Shown here in pieces: positions 40,970-53,122 of a DNA stretch of 64,000 nt. Under the pieces are notes generated by a model. The model had not been told where the DNA came from and did no database searches. It saw only the letters and a program-made list of their open reading frames with translations. The DNA is from Candidula unifasciata (taxonomy: Eukaryota; Mollusca; Gastropoda; Stylommatophora; Geomitridae), in NCBI GenBank assembly GCA_905116865.2, contig CAJHNH020001607.1, forward strand, positions 92,001 to 156,000. The letters are read 5' to 3'. Both the position numbers and the translations under genes were made by a program. Positions within the stretch are counted from its first letter, which is position 1; each line of letters starts with the position of its first letter.

Positions 40970-41860
40970 CATTGTTGCCACTGGCAAACAGCAAGCATAT
41001 TTAGTACACACTCTGATGAACCGGGCACACAAAAACATCTCACTGTCCCTACAACATGAATGTAATAACGCAACTGTCTTGTTAGACGTCCTGATCAGAC
41101 AAATTGAAGATGGCACTATTCAAAGATTAGTATATAGGAATAATACTTGGACTGGCTAGCACATGAACTTTAACAGTTTTGCACCCATCCAGTACAAACG
41201 TGGCATAGTGCGAACATTATTGAACCACACTAGAAAGATTTGCTTCAGAACTCGTTATTATCGAATGGATACCCAGTTGGATTTATTAATCGCCACTGCC
41301 AGCCTCCTAAACCAACTACCACAGAAACGTCAGTCTCCAAACAAAAAGTCTTCATCCATCTAACCTGTCGAGGGGATGATGTTATGAAACGGCTCAAAAC
41401 AGCAGCCAGTAAAACTTTCTACGCTTCTTTGCCTATTATCAGGTTTAAAACGAACCCGGTGCCAACGGCCTCTGTGAAACAACCACTGTCGACAAATGCC
41501 AGATCAAATTGAATCTATCAGTTTAAGTGTAGCTGTGAAGCTGCTTATGTGGGCTAAGCTGAGAGACGCTGCGAGAAACGAATCGCTGAGTACATTACAG
41601 TATGGACGGGAAAAGCCATGCAAAATAATATTCAAAATGAGAATACCGGCCGTAAAGATCATCCCTCCGCAATAGCAAGTTATCTTTTAAAATCTGGACA
41701 TGCTGTAACCAAGGACAGCGCATTTCAAATCCTTCAGGCTTCAGCCAGTGGCAGAACGCTAAGATTTCTTGAAGCTGCCACGATTCGTCACCTGCACCCT
41801 GAACACTGCACAGAAAGATATGGTTCTGACATTGCGGCTGCCCTGGTAAAAAACAGGCAG
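40970..41860 (+). pseudogene. Penelope-like retroelement relic (3' part with GIY-YIG-type region)
   Basis: Frame pieces read GYPVGFINRHCQPPKP, CRGDDVMKRLKTAASKTFYA and KTNPVPTASVKQPLSTNARS, then YQFKCSCEAAYVG with a stop and AERRCEKRIAEY, then KDHPSAIASYLLKSGHAVTK and RTLRFLEAATIRHLHPEHC. The order matches the end of the reverse transcriptase and the following GIY-YIG endonuclease region of Penelope-like elements. Frameshifts and a stop make it inactive. The 5' reverse transcriptase core is not visible. Confidence 0.75.
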
Positions 41861-42645
41861 TTATGTTTTATCGTCGTTGATTTGTACTTCAGTTATAAAG
41901 GATTCACTTATCTGCTTCATTTATGTAATTGTTACTGTAGTTTGCACCTGACGAAATATTTGCATTTTTTAAATGATGGAAAAAAGCAGTCACATAGTTC
42001 TGTATATGAATAGATACATTTTCTTCTGTGAGTGTCAATGAGTACATTGTTTATTATATATTTGTATTTGAATATCAGCTGTCCGGTTATCAAGATAAGC
42101 ATATACTGCCTGTTAATTGTCCTGCCTTCACATATTCTAGGCATTGATGTGAAATAGGGTGTCCAGTTCATTTCCTCCCCACCTTCCACTCTCAGAAAAC
42201 TAAAATACACACACAAAACCGTAGCCATAGAGATAAAATGCTTTCCCATGAAACTTGTGCCATGTTTGTCATTGACATTGTTGTCTCATGTATCTGATGA
42301 TTTCATAAGCAGCTTGAAATATTTTAATTTTTCATTGTAACTGACTGTTGATTATTGTTAAGGATTTGTGTCTGTTGATCAGAGGTGATTTATCTAATTA
42401 GTGTGATTGCTTTAAAAAAATGCTTTTTAAAATCTTGATTTAAATTGATTTTGTCTGTTCGATGTTAAACTGCCGGTTGTTATATTATCAGTCTTGGAAT
42501 CACCCTTGAAGCTGTTGAAATAGCAAGTCTGAAATTGACAGGTATTACTTGCTATCATAGAAAAATTGGACTGAAGTAGAGATTAAATGGCACACATGAC
42601 AGCAAATAAATGTGAATCTAAACTTGTCACATCAGTATTTTAACC
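41861..42645. other. Intergenic, nothing recognised
   Basis: A/T-rich, with short frames only. Confidence 0.4.
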
Positions 42646-42649
42646 GAAA

Positions 42650-42759
42650 TCAGAGATTGGCAAACTATTACCAGCCTACGAAAACTGGCCAGCAAAGCAA
42701 TTTTTACTGGCCTGCCAGGCTTGTGTAAAATTACTATACGATCCGATTCACCCCCCCCC

Positions 42760-42798
<39 letters not shown>

Positions 42799-42800
42799 CC
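42650..42800. mobile_element. hAT-like end and (CA)n microsatellite
   Basis: cagagattggcaaactatta and actggcctgccaggc resemble a hAT-type end; a C-run and (ca) repeat follow at 42750-42796. Confidence 0.4.
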
Positions 42801-43234
42801 TCAGTAATACAGTAATATGATTTTTGTAAATAACCAGGTTGGACAGACACAATTAGGAATATATAGAAGGGCTTCAGTGGATGAGTATATCTGGCCACAG
42901 GTTAAGCGAGTGATTATAGTCTTAGATTATCCCACAGAAATATCCAGTTAGAGGACATCTGGGTGTTAAATTATAATGGATTGTTTCTTTATTGCATACT
43001 ACCAGGGTTTGATAGCCTGCTTGAAAGATACTGATGAATGAATATCTTCTCTGTGCCTTGGCAACATTTACTGGACTGGATCTCTGAGTGTGACCATTTT
43101 TTTCTCGTTTGCTTTTTATTTTTATTTTTATTAATTAAAAAATGCAGAGTATGAGTTTTCTGATGATGTTAAGGGGTAACTTTAACCAAAATTATTATTA
43201 GAAATTGAGTTTTCTGTAAAGTGTATGAGTTGCG

Positions 43235-43325
43235 TTGAGTCAAGAATTGACATCACAGCACTTGGGGCATTCCTATGCGTGCTCCGTCTCCTCACCTTCA
43301 GCAGCCGGCCCAGAGTTCTGTAAAG
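43235..43325 (-). pseudogene. LINE-A 3' end fragment
   Basis: aattgacatcacagcacttg, gggcattcctatgcgtgctc and cttcagcagcc are the complement of the LINE-A C-terminus. Confidence 0.55.
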
Positions 43326-43629
43326 TGTTTTTGGAGTTGTATCATCAGGGTGCATGTTATTGACCAGTAGTCTATGTGTGAATGGTTGCCATAGAATTGT
43401 ATTACTTGTGAGATAAAGTATAACCTAGCAACTTTTCATATGTTAATACAGCAACGGACTGAATATGAGTGAATTACTGTTCACTCTGATGACAGACAAC
43501 AGAGTCTGCTATTTATTCTATGTTCAGTTAAAGAGGGCCGCTATCATGTTGTGGTTTTTTTTTAGCGTAGCTATGCTTTGTCATCTTTTGTAACATGCTT
43601 TTTTACTGACCCTGATTCCGTTTTATTGT

Positions 43630-44360
43630 CTTCCTCTCAAAATGGGGCCCTGGAACCCGAGCGGAGAAGACTCTACAGGAGTAGACATTAGTTTTAGACC
43701 ACTTTGTAAAAAATTGATCTTTCCATACTGTTACGTGAGATAGCATCCACTGCTATTTCAAGACGCACCAGAGGCAATCATTGCTGTCATCATTCTGCTC
43801 TGCAGTAGCAGTCGATGTAGTATCTTCATGTGGGTTGCAGGGCTCCTTCATGTGGGTTGCAGGGCCTCTTTGTGTGGGTTGCAGGGCCTCTTTGTGTGGG
43901 TTGCAGGGCCTCTTCATGTGGGTTGCAGGGCTTCTTCATGTGGGTTGCAGGGCCTCTTTGTGTGGGTTCCAGGGCCCCTTCATGTGGGTTGCAGGGCCTC
44001 TTCATGTGGGTTCCAGGGCCCCTTCATGTGGGTTGCAGGGCCTCTTTGTGTGGGTTCCAGGGCCCCTTCATGTGGGTTGCAGGGCCCCTTTGTCGGGCGA
44101 ACAATAAATAGACCCACTGCCTCTCTTATAAGCATTTTGTAAGAGTAAACTAATTCAGCGTTTCCTTCAATGTCAGAGCTTATTTGCCAGAGAGGAAAGG
44201 AACCAGAAGTCTGCCTGCAAATAAGCCAGATCTATGAAACGGATGAGCACCCAAAACTCAAGTTCTGGAACAAGACTAAAGTCCAGAAGTGGACAAACAA
44301 CCAGAACTTTCCGTTGGACTGTACAGCCAAAGAATGCAAAGAAGGAGTTGATGCAATACT
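43630..44360 (+). mobile_element. Repeat-D copy carrying an internal 23-24-bp minisatellite
   Basis: From about 43825 to 44095, about 12 units of ttcatgtgggttgcagggcc type occupy the place of the Repeat-D ggggccccattgtggg segment. Normal Repeat-D sequence resumes at 44105 (tagacccactgcctctctta, agagaggaaaggaaccagaa, aaccagaactttccg). Tandem expansion inside a Repeat-D copy is the simplest reading. A related piece (caaaatggggccctggaacc) lies at 43636. Confidence 0.75.
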
Positions 44361-45260
44361 CCATAGTAGTGCAGAAATATCACTTATTTACTAGCAGCTG
44401 GTCTAAAATATTTGGCTGCCTTTATATTACCATTTATATGCCTCACAGCAGGCAAATCACAGCCCTTTGATGAAACTATCAGTGTGGCAGCTTTTTTTGG
44501 TTTTATTTTATGCTTGCTTTATATCAAACAAATGAATCCTAAATTGCTTTTTCCCCCAACTCACATTAGTCTAAACATCATGTTACTATCTCTTGCATTC
44601 CCTAACTCGTGAGTACCACTGTAATATATGCATACCTGATTAACTAATCATTTCATTGTGTTTCCCTTTCTGGCTGTTTTATGACACTGTGCAATAATGA
44701 AAATGGTTAGTCTTATTGTCTGTCCCTTTTTTTATGTACACTAATATTGTGTAAATATTGACTTGTTTATATTGAACATAGAAAATGTTTTTGTTTTTAT
44801 TATTTGAATACTAGAATTGTATAAATAGCCATTTGTTTACTGTGTTCATTTTTGCTGTAAATATTGTTTTATTTGTTGTTGTGTTTCTTTTAATACGGAT
44901 AACAATTCTGTATTTTTTTTTAAATCTGAATAACAATTTTGTATTTAATGGAATATTTTTAATACTGTTTTTAATCTTCTTATTTATAAAATCCTTGGAG
45001 AGGATCTTTTCGTTTGTGATGCAAATGCGCTCATAGTTTGTGTTGGAGAAGGTTGATTTTTGACTTGGTTGTTATTGTAGATGAATGGATACCATTCACT
45101 CATTTGTTCATTGTAGAATGTTGACTCAGCTGTTCATTGCAGCCAGATGTTGACTTTTGAATGAACAGTTGCATCATACCATACGTTTTGTGTGTTGCAA
45201 GGTTGTTCTTTATAGATGAATGTTCACTTCGAAATTTTTGTATTTAGGAAATTTTGACTT
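44361..45260. other. AT-rich stretch, nothing recognised
   Basis: T-rich sequence. From 45060 it contains diverged forms (gttattgtagatgaatg, ttctttatagatgaatg) of the next minisatellite unit. Confidence 0.45.
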
Positions 45261-45274
45261 TTGACTAAGTTGGC

Positions 45275-45990
45275 ATGCTCTTGAATGTTGGTATGGCTAG
45301 GTTGTCATTATAGATGAATGTTGGTATGGCTAGGTTGTCATTATAGATGAATGTTGGTATGGCTAGGTTGTCATTATAGATGAATGTTGGTATGGCTAGG
45401 TTGTCATTATAGATGAATGTTGGTATGGCTAGGTTGTCATTATAGATGAATTTTGGTATGGCTAGGTTGTCATTATAGATGAATTTTGGAATGGCTAGGT
45501 TGTCATTATAGATGAATGTTGGTATGGCTAGGTTGTCATTATAGATGAATGTTGGTATGGCTAGGTTGTCATTATAGATGAATGTTGGTATGGCTAGGTT
45601 GTCATTATAGATAAATGTTGGTATGGCTAGGTTGTCATTATAGATGAATGTTGGTATGGCTAGGTTGTCATTATAGATGAATGTTGGTATGGCTAGGTTG
45701 TCATTATAGATGAATTTTGGTATGGCTAGGTTGTCATTATAGATGAATGTTGGTATGGCTAGGTTGTCATTATAGATGAATGTTGGTATGGCTAGGTTGT
45801 CATTATAGATGAATGTTGGTATGGCTAGGTTGTCATTATAGATGAATGTTGGTATGGCTAGGTTGTCATTATAGATGAATTTTGGTATGGCTAGGTTGTC
45901 ATTATAGATGAATTTTGGTATGGCTAGGTTGTCATTATAGATGAATGTTGGTATGGCTAGGTTGTCATTATAGATGAATGTTGATGTTGA
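45275..45990 (+). repeat. 33-bp homogeneous minisatellite
   Basis: About 21 nearly identical units of atgttggtatggctaggttg and tcattatagatga. Most differences are a single t/g change (gaattttgg for gaatgttgg). High uniformity suggests recent amplification or gene conversion. Confidence 0.97.
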
Positions 45991-46140
45991 CTAAAATAGT
46001 AGGCCAGTTGCTTTGAATTTTGGGGTGTCATGTGAGGGACTCAGGTTCGAATCATCTTGGTTAAGGTGATGCGTTAGTTTCTTTTGATTGCTAAAAATGT
46101 TAACCTGCAGTTTGTAGTGCCCTAGATGGTCAGTCTTTAG

Positions 46141-46235
46141 ACCCCCCCCCCCTTCCCCCCTACACCAAGACCACAAACTCTTCCTCCCCCCCCCCCCACA
46201 CCACAACCACCAACAACCCTTCCCCCCCCCCACAC
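46141..46235. repeat. C-rich low-complexity segment
   Basis: Several C-runs with ccacaccacaaccac blocks. The Gly-rich minus-strand frame is an artefact. Confidence 0.9.
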
Positions 46236-46339
46236 CACAACCACAAATAACACCATGCCCCCACCACCCAAACCTGAACAGCCCTACCCTACAGAAGTGG
46301 AAGATACAGGCAGTGGAGATAAACAATACAAGAGAATGA

Positions 46340-46455
46340 ATGACTGAATCAGAAAGTCACATCACTGCACTCAGGACAATCCCATATGTGCTCCATCCCC
46401 TTCCTCAGCAGCCAGCAAGGAGTTCCCATACTGATGGTGCCAGTATAACAGAATG
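46340..46455 (-). pseudogene. LINE-A 3' end fragment
   Basis: The minus strand encodes MEHIWDCPECSDV, followed by the same 3' context as LINE-A elsewhere (cttcctcagcagccagc on the plus strand). Confidence 0.6.
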
Positions 46456-46670
46456 GCTTCTAACTGGTTTAGTATTGAAGAATGTTGACTTCCAATTTCA
46501 TTGTTTGTCTTTCTGGACTAATGGTTTTCAAATGGTTTATTCACTATGGAGAAAATGCATATGGGCATTTTGTTACAGTAGGGTTATTGTATAAGTAACC
46601 TGTCAGAATGTTACTCTAATTTCAGTGTCAGAATCTAGTGTCTATTTCGGTTGATGCTGTTGTTAAAGTA

Positions 46671-46671
<1 letters not shown>

Positions 46672-46728
<57 letters not shown>
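46672..46728. repeat. (GT)n microsatellite
   Basis: About 27 uninterrupted gt units. Confidence 0.98.
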
Positions 46729-46732
<4 letters not shown>

Positions 46733-46899
46733 GTTAGAATGTAAAATACAGAATGAAATATTTGCTGCTATTCATCCTCTCTGTTTCTTCTGTTTTCCTT
46801 TTCTGTCTCTTCTTCACTGCTGTTGCTGCATATTCTTCTTTTCTTACTTTAGTGTTCAGTTTAGCAGGTTGGCACTTTTTTGTCTTTTCGGATGCTAGT

Positions 46900-47885
46900 G
46901 TTGCGTTGGGCTGTGAGGAGGCATGGGATTGACAGGATAGTGTTGTATTTGCCTGTGAGGAGGCATGGGACTGACAGGATAGTGTTGTATTTGCCTGTGA
47001 GGAGGCATGGGACTGACAGGATAGTGTTGAGTTGGGCTGTGAGGAGGCATGGGACTGACAGGATAGTGTTGCATTGGGCTGTGAGGAGGCATGGGATTGA
47101 CAGGATAGTGTTGTATTTGACTGTGAGGGGACATGGGACTGACAGGATAGTGTTGCATTGGGCTGTGAGGAGGCATGGGACTGACAGGATAGTGTTGTAT
47201 TGGGCTGTGAGGAGGCATGGGACTGACAGGATAGTGTTATATTGGGCTGTGAGGAGACATGGGATTGACAGGATAGTGTTGTATTGGGCTTTGAGGAGGC
47301 ATGGGACTGACAGGATAGTGTTGTATTGGGCTTTGAGGAGGAATGGGACTGACAGGATAGTGTTGTATTGGGCTGTGAGGAGACATGGGACTGACAGGAT
47401 AGTGTTGCATTGGGCTGTGAGGAGACATGGGACTGACAGTATCGTGGGCTTTGAGGAGGCATGGGACTGACAGGATAGTGTTGTATTGGGCTGTGAGGAG
47501 ACATGGGACTGACTTAATAGTGTTGCATTGGGCTGTGAGGAGACATGGGACTGACAGGATAGTGTTGCATTGGGCTGTGAGGACACATGGGACTGACAGG
47601 ATAGTGTTGCATTGGGCTGTGAGGAGACATGGGACTGACAGGATAGTGTTGTATTGGGCTGTGAGGAGGCATGGGACTGACAGGATAGTGTTGTATTGGG
47701 CTGTGAGGAGACATGGGACTGACAGTATCGTGGGCTTTGAGGAGGCATGGGACTGACAGGATAGTGTTGTATTGGGCTGTGAGGAGACATGGGACTGACA
47801 GGATAGTGTTGCATTGGGCTGTGAGGAGACATGGGACTGACAGGATAGTGTTGTATTGGGCTGTGAGGAGACATGGGACTCACAG
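46900..47885. repeat. 42-bp minisatellite
   Basis: About 23 units of tgggctgtgaggagacatgg and gactgacaggatagtgttgt plus at. Two shortened 34-bp units (cagtatcgtgggc at 47437 and 47723, 286 bp apart) indicate a duplicated block. The unit length gives long open frames on both strands (a 14-residue period, up to 340 codons on the minus strand). The 34-bp units shift the frame yet no stop appears in any register, so the openness does not show selection. Confidence 0.95.
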
Positions 47886-48104
47886 CCCATGATGATGGAG
47901 AGTGACTAGCTAAATCCCAGCGTGTTAAGAAAACTCTTCCACTGCTAGGACTGCTGGTGCTATCACATGTATTTGGTGTTCTTCTTCTGACGTGAAGCTC
48001 TCAACCTGGGTGCAATTATTGTTTTCCCCTTTATTCCCATTCCCTTCCTGATTCCCCCCCCCCTTCCCCCAACCTCATATGCTACACAGGCCCTGGTATT
48101 TTAT

Positions 48105-48695
48105 AGTCAGTGTAGGTAATTAAATAATTACGTTTAGGAGATATGGGACACAAAATGCCATTCAGATAATGACTTTGTCCAGTTTTGTACCACAATATAA
48201 AATAGTTATGTGTTTGACATATGGGACACAAAATGCTATTTAGATAATGACTTTGCCCTGTTTTTGGACACATTACATAAAAATGATTATGACATATGGG
48301 ACACATAATACCATACAAATAATGACTTAGCCCTGTTCTGGGACACATTACATAATTTTTATGAAATATGGGACACTAAATACCATACAAATAATTACTT
48401 AGCCCAGTTTTGGGACACATTTCATAATTATGTTTGTGACATATGGGACACTAAATACCATACAAATAATTACTTAGCCCAGTTTTGGGACACATTTCAT
48501 AATTATGTTTGTGACATATGGGACACTAAATACCATACAAATAATTACTTAGCCCAGTTTTGGGACACATTTCATAATTATGTTTGTGACATATGGGACA
48601 CTAAATACCATACAAATAATTACTTTGCTCTGTTTTTGGACACATTATTAAATAATTATGTTTATGACATATGGACACAAAATACCATATGGTAT
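48105..48695. repeat. 75-bp tandem repeat
   Basis: About 7-8 units containing agcccagttttgggacacat, ttcataattatgtttgtgac, atatgggacactaaatacca and tacaaataattactt. The middle units (48400-48620) are nearly identical; the outer ones are diverged. Confidence 0.93.
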
Positions 48696-48699
48696 GGAT

Positions 48700-49090
48700 T
48701 CCTCAAGTTAGATGGATATTGTAACTTTAATGCGCTCAGCTCCTAAGTTCACTTAACTCTTTAAGTCCCAGGAAACCCATCATACCTTCATATGTTCCTT
48801 CCTGGATGCCCAATGAACGCATGATGTGTCGATTTTAGTCTCTTTTTACTACCCATTGGGCCTGTGATGCGAAACCCCCTGGGACTCAAAGAGTTAATAG
48901 CCTTCCACATTTATACATTTATGTAATCTGCTCTATTTGCTAGATTTACTTGAGTTTTCCCACATTATTTCCTCTAACCCACCTCCTATATCAACTTTAC
49001 CACCTCCATCGTTTTTTTTCTCCCTATCTGGTCATTCTGAAATCTCTGCTTATATGTTGCCTGCCTGACTCAGAATCTCTTAGTGATTGT
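48700..49090. other. Intergenic, nothing recognised
   Basis: No gene or named repeat is seen. Confidence 0.4.
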
Positions 49091-49094
49091 AACA

Positions 49095-49455
49095 TATTCA
49101 GAAAGCATGCTGAGGAAGGTGGGGACAGGCGTGCTTCGTGCAGAGTGGGAAGCTTCGCATCTGGGTAATGCTGGTGTGTAGGGAAATGAACAGGCGGACA
49201 GTTGGGCTGGCTCTGCACAACTTGTGGAACATCGATGCATGATAAATCTAAGGCTTAAGGTTAAGGCCTTAAGGAAGCACTTATACAATTTGGAACAGCA
49301 AATTGATCATCACAGTCTGGTGAGAGGAACGACAAGCGGATCTGGCCGATAATCGACGCTCAGAGGAAAGGCAAGATGAATATATAATAGGACTGTTACT
49401 TTCTGCTGAAGATGATGAACAGAGCGCTTTTGAGAATGTCCCGTATGCTGTGTTG
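49095..49455 (+). pseudogene. LINE-A C-terminal relic
   Basis: agcatgctgaggaaggtggg, aatgaacaggcggacagttg (NEQADS-like), gaacgacaagcggatctggc and gatgaacagagcgcttttga follow the coding order of LINE-A from the RNase H end to the CPEC tail. Multiple shifts are present. Confidence 0.65.
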
Positions 49456-51000
49456 TTGGTCCTTGAATTAACTCATCTCAGAATCTCATAGCTTTGGATA
49501 GAGAAATAGCTTAGTCTTGTAAAAATCTCCTTGTTATTGATATATTAGCTTAGACATGTATCAATCTTTCTTTGTCTCAGTTGCCCACATCTTTCATTGT
49601 CTGTATGCCTGGATATTTTCTCCCCAGTGTGTTTCCTCCTTCCTTCCTTTCTTATTTTTTAAATTTTATTTGTCTTCACTTATATAAATATCTGTCTCTC
49701 TCCTTCCTGTCATTGTCTGTCTGGATAATTCTCTCTTTCTCTTTTTTCAAACTAACATCTTATCTCTGGGTGTTTTCATTCATACTATACCTAGAGCTAA
49801 GATGTTAGTTTGACATCATTCATTTGGGATTGGGGAGAAACAGCTGTATCAGAAATTATTGGTACAACACAAGGCAGTCTTTATATGTGTTACATTTTAT
49901 TTTAAATTGGCTTGAAGTGGTTTAACATACTGTTGATCAAAAAAAATGTAAATGTAATATGGCAAATCTTTGATTAAAAATTGGTTTGATTCAGTTTAAA
50001 TAAAGTATTTTCTTTTCTGCATTACATGGGACTACATAGTGGCTCGATATAGTTGATTAGAAAATTACAAAATATACACCAGATCTTTGACTGTAAATTG
50101 GCTTGGTTCAGTTTAGATAAAGCATCTGTGAATGTGTTATTTTTTTTTTTTTTGAACTAAATAGAACTGGATTCCAAAGTTTTGAAATAAATGCATACTA
50201 TTTGATTATAAAGTGGCAACTCTGATTGTAAAGTGGCAACTCTGATTGTAAAGTGGCAACTCTGATTTTAAAGTGGCAACTCTGATTGTAAAGTGGCTTG
50301 ATTCAAATAAGATTAAGTTACCCAAATAAAGTGTGTTTATATGCGTTACATTAGACTATGACATAGCACAATATAAATGAGATGTTGTTGATTATAAAAT
50401 TACAAAGAATATAAGGCATATCTTTGATTGAGGGAATAGTTTTGGTTGTGTAATATTACTATATGGATAAGTTAAAAGTTGTGAGCTAATAGTCACTCGA
50501 AATGCTTGATTTAAATGTGTACAGAGTTGTAGAGCTAAATCTCGTGATGCCGATAGCTGTCATCTACGTGTTAAAATTTGCCAAGTTAAACACAAAGCTT
50601 CACATTTGTCTCATCCAACTTGTAAACTATTTGACCAGACATTTGAGCGCAGTCTTAGCTAACATATCCCTCATTCATCTTTCATCAACATTGTCATGTG
50701 TTCAGCTTGTTGACCTGGTCCAGTTGTGTGGTGAGAGAAGAGATTTCCCCCCTGTAGTCATTGTTAACTGATATGATCTCATAATGCAATCAATATTATA
50801 GCAAGCACATAACCACGTGTACGTATATTTCTCGTTGTTTACAATATATACATATATTTTCCACACTCAAAACACATTGCTCCAGTTCTTGTGTTTCTTC
50901 CATGGTGATGTTTTGTTTAAACAATGATTTCCTGTGAACTGTCCCTGAGACAGGTAGTATTGCCACAAACCATGTTCGGTCATTGTAAGTGTGAGCATCT
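49456..51000. other. AT-rich intergenic sequence with a 20-bp tandem repeat
   Basis: Five copies of gattgtaaagtggcaactct lie at about 50200-50300. An 89-codon frame at 50502-50771 has no recognisable domain. Confidence 0.5.
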
Positions 51001-53115
51001 GATGGCTTTTTGAGAATTTGAGAAGTTTTCTAAAACCATGTTCTTCAGCCTGTAGTCTGCTGACCAGTACCAGTCTGTGGACGTTTTTTGCGGCCTGCCA
51101 AAAATGCCCTCCTAATCATGTATCGGCTGTGCCGGAAAATAAACTGAGAAATCAAATGGATGTTTTTGCAACGCTTCATCTCTCAGAAACAGTGCTGCAG
51201 CCACTTGTATCAGATTTTTTCATCTGTAAGCAGCAAAAAATGTTGCATTAGCTAAAGTAATGTTGAATAAACACAGTGTCCCATAAGTTTTCAAACATAG
51301 AAAAAAATTAACTATTTAAAAATGAAAACTGCTGAAGAATATGTAAAAGCACAACTGGAGTTATGCTTGTAATGGCATTAGTGATATGTTTTATTTTTCC
51401 TACATATGGAACATTATGAGACACCCTGGATAATGCTATTTACATTTATTTGTGCTTCAGTCTTAGCGGTTAGCGGGGACGTAACATATTTCTTCTCCCT
51501 TCTTCCTGGTCTGCAGGTTTTAAGGATTGAAGAACTTTGCTGTAAAACGTGTACGCAAAATTTTTTTTGTTTTGTTTACAATGAACACTCTGTGGTGATT
51601 GCTTTGGAAGTTGTCAAGACAAATGGGAAACACTGATTTACTGAATAGTTAATGAATTGTAAAAACCATTTGATGGGTGGGCTTATCAAAAAAGAACAGT
51701 TGAATGTGGATGGCTTGAAAGTGTTCAGACACCGGTCTTTGACATGTCTTAATTTTTTACCTCATGTTGCCTTGTATGTGGTGGTCACCCGTACAACTCA
51801 AAAGAAATATTTATTTTTGTCAAGGTTGCATATTTCCTGCATGTATTTGTTGATTTTGATGGCAGAAAGATGAAAGTTTGTATTATTCATTTGTGTACAA
51901 TAACAGTGGCGATAATACATACAATTTAAAAACATGAAGACAAGGGAGTTTTTTTTTAGTTTATTTCCATGAAAATTGCTAGGAATAAAGCCAGTCTTAC
52001 AAGTGATCAAAGAACAACAAATGAAGTGGTTTGGACTCATAACAAGAATGCACTGGTACTGATCTGTCTTTCCTTGAAATTTCTGTAGCTCTTCTAAGGC
52101 ATTTCATCACTATTGTCACGATTTTACTTTTATTGGATGATGTAAGTGTCCACGTTTGGCATTAATAGCATAGTGTTGGTCAAAAAATAGTTTGGATAAG
52201 ATTCACTTTAGTACTCCGAGGTATTTGCTTGTGTGTCAACAGGGGAGATAGTTGCCCCATTTCTTGATTAGCTTTGGCACATCTCGAGCTAATTTCTCTG
52301 TCCAGTTTTCTGTAGGATGTGAAAATGTGCTCCCAAATACTGTAATTGCTCTGTTTGTCTTAAAGTGTTGCTTTTTAATTTTATTTCTAAACTGTCTTTC
52401 TGTCTTCCTATAACCATTGTCTCTGTTTTCGTAGTGTTTATTTCTATATTATATTCCTCCCTCTATTTTCTCTATTTCTAGAACATCAATGTCCACACAC
52501 TAACATAGATATACACAAAATGCAAGGATGTTTAATCAGGTGACATATGTACTGATACACATGGATGTTCACATCCTAGTAAATGTGTACAAGGTACAGC
52601 TGGATGCTCGCAGACTGACATACTTGTACATTTCACACATGTTCACACATCAAATAATAAAAACTTTACATAGAAAATAAGGTAAAACGTATATTTATTA
52701 ATAACATTTGAATATGTGTGCGTGTTGTTTATGCTTTAAAACTTTTTATGCATCAGTGCAGTTGAAACAATATTTTTTTTTTAAAGTTTTCGAGGTGATA
52801 TCATAAAACAAGAAAATATGGTTATTTTAACTGTTTACATAATATCCAATTAGATGGAATGTTGAAATATCCCGTAGGTTTCACAGATGAACATCTCAGA
52901 TTTGACCCAGGGACACCTAGCAGTAGATTAGCTCAAATACTGCACATCCGTTGCCACTTGAAGGTATCCCTGAAATAACAATTTACAATGAATTAAGAAA
53001 TGCACACTTGAATGGATGGTTAAGATTCCAGATACGACCCTTGTGTATTCTGGTCTATGGCAAACTCTATGGAGATCTAACGTGCACTAGCTAACAGCAA
53101 CAGAACAGAGGATGC
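51001..53115. other. Intergenic, nothing firmly recognised
   Basis: A hAT-like phrase (accagtaccagtctgtggac) lies near 51061. Frames of 60-80 codons overlap on both strands and look random. Confidence 0.4.
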
Positions 53116-53122
53116 ATATCTG

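Noticed and set aside
43781..44142. Three overlapping frames rich in GLQGPLHVGCRA-like repeats
   Set aside because: Minisatellite inside a Repeat-D copy; all three phases read open.
46734..47890. A 340-codon Pro/Ser/His-rich frame on the minus strand
   Set aside because: It is the 42-bp minisatellite read as codons; all phases are open even across units that shift the frame.
50502..50771. 89-codon plus-strand frame as a small protein gene
   Set aside because: No recognisable motif or promoter, and it lies in AT-rich DNA with tandem repeats nearby.
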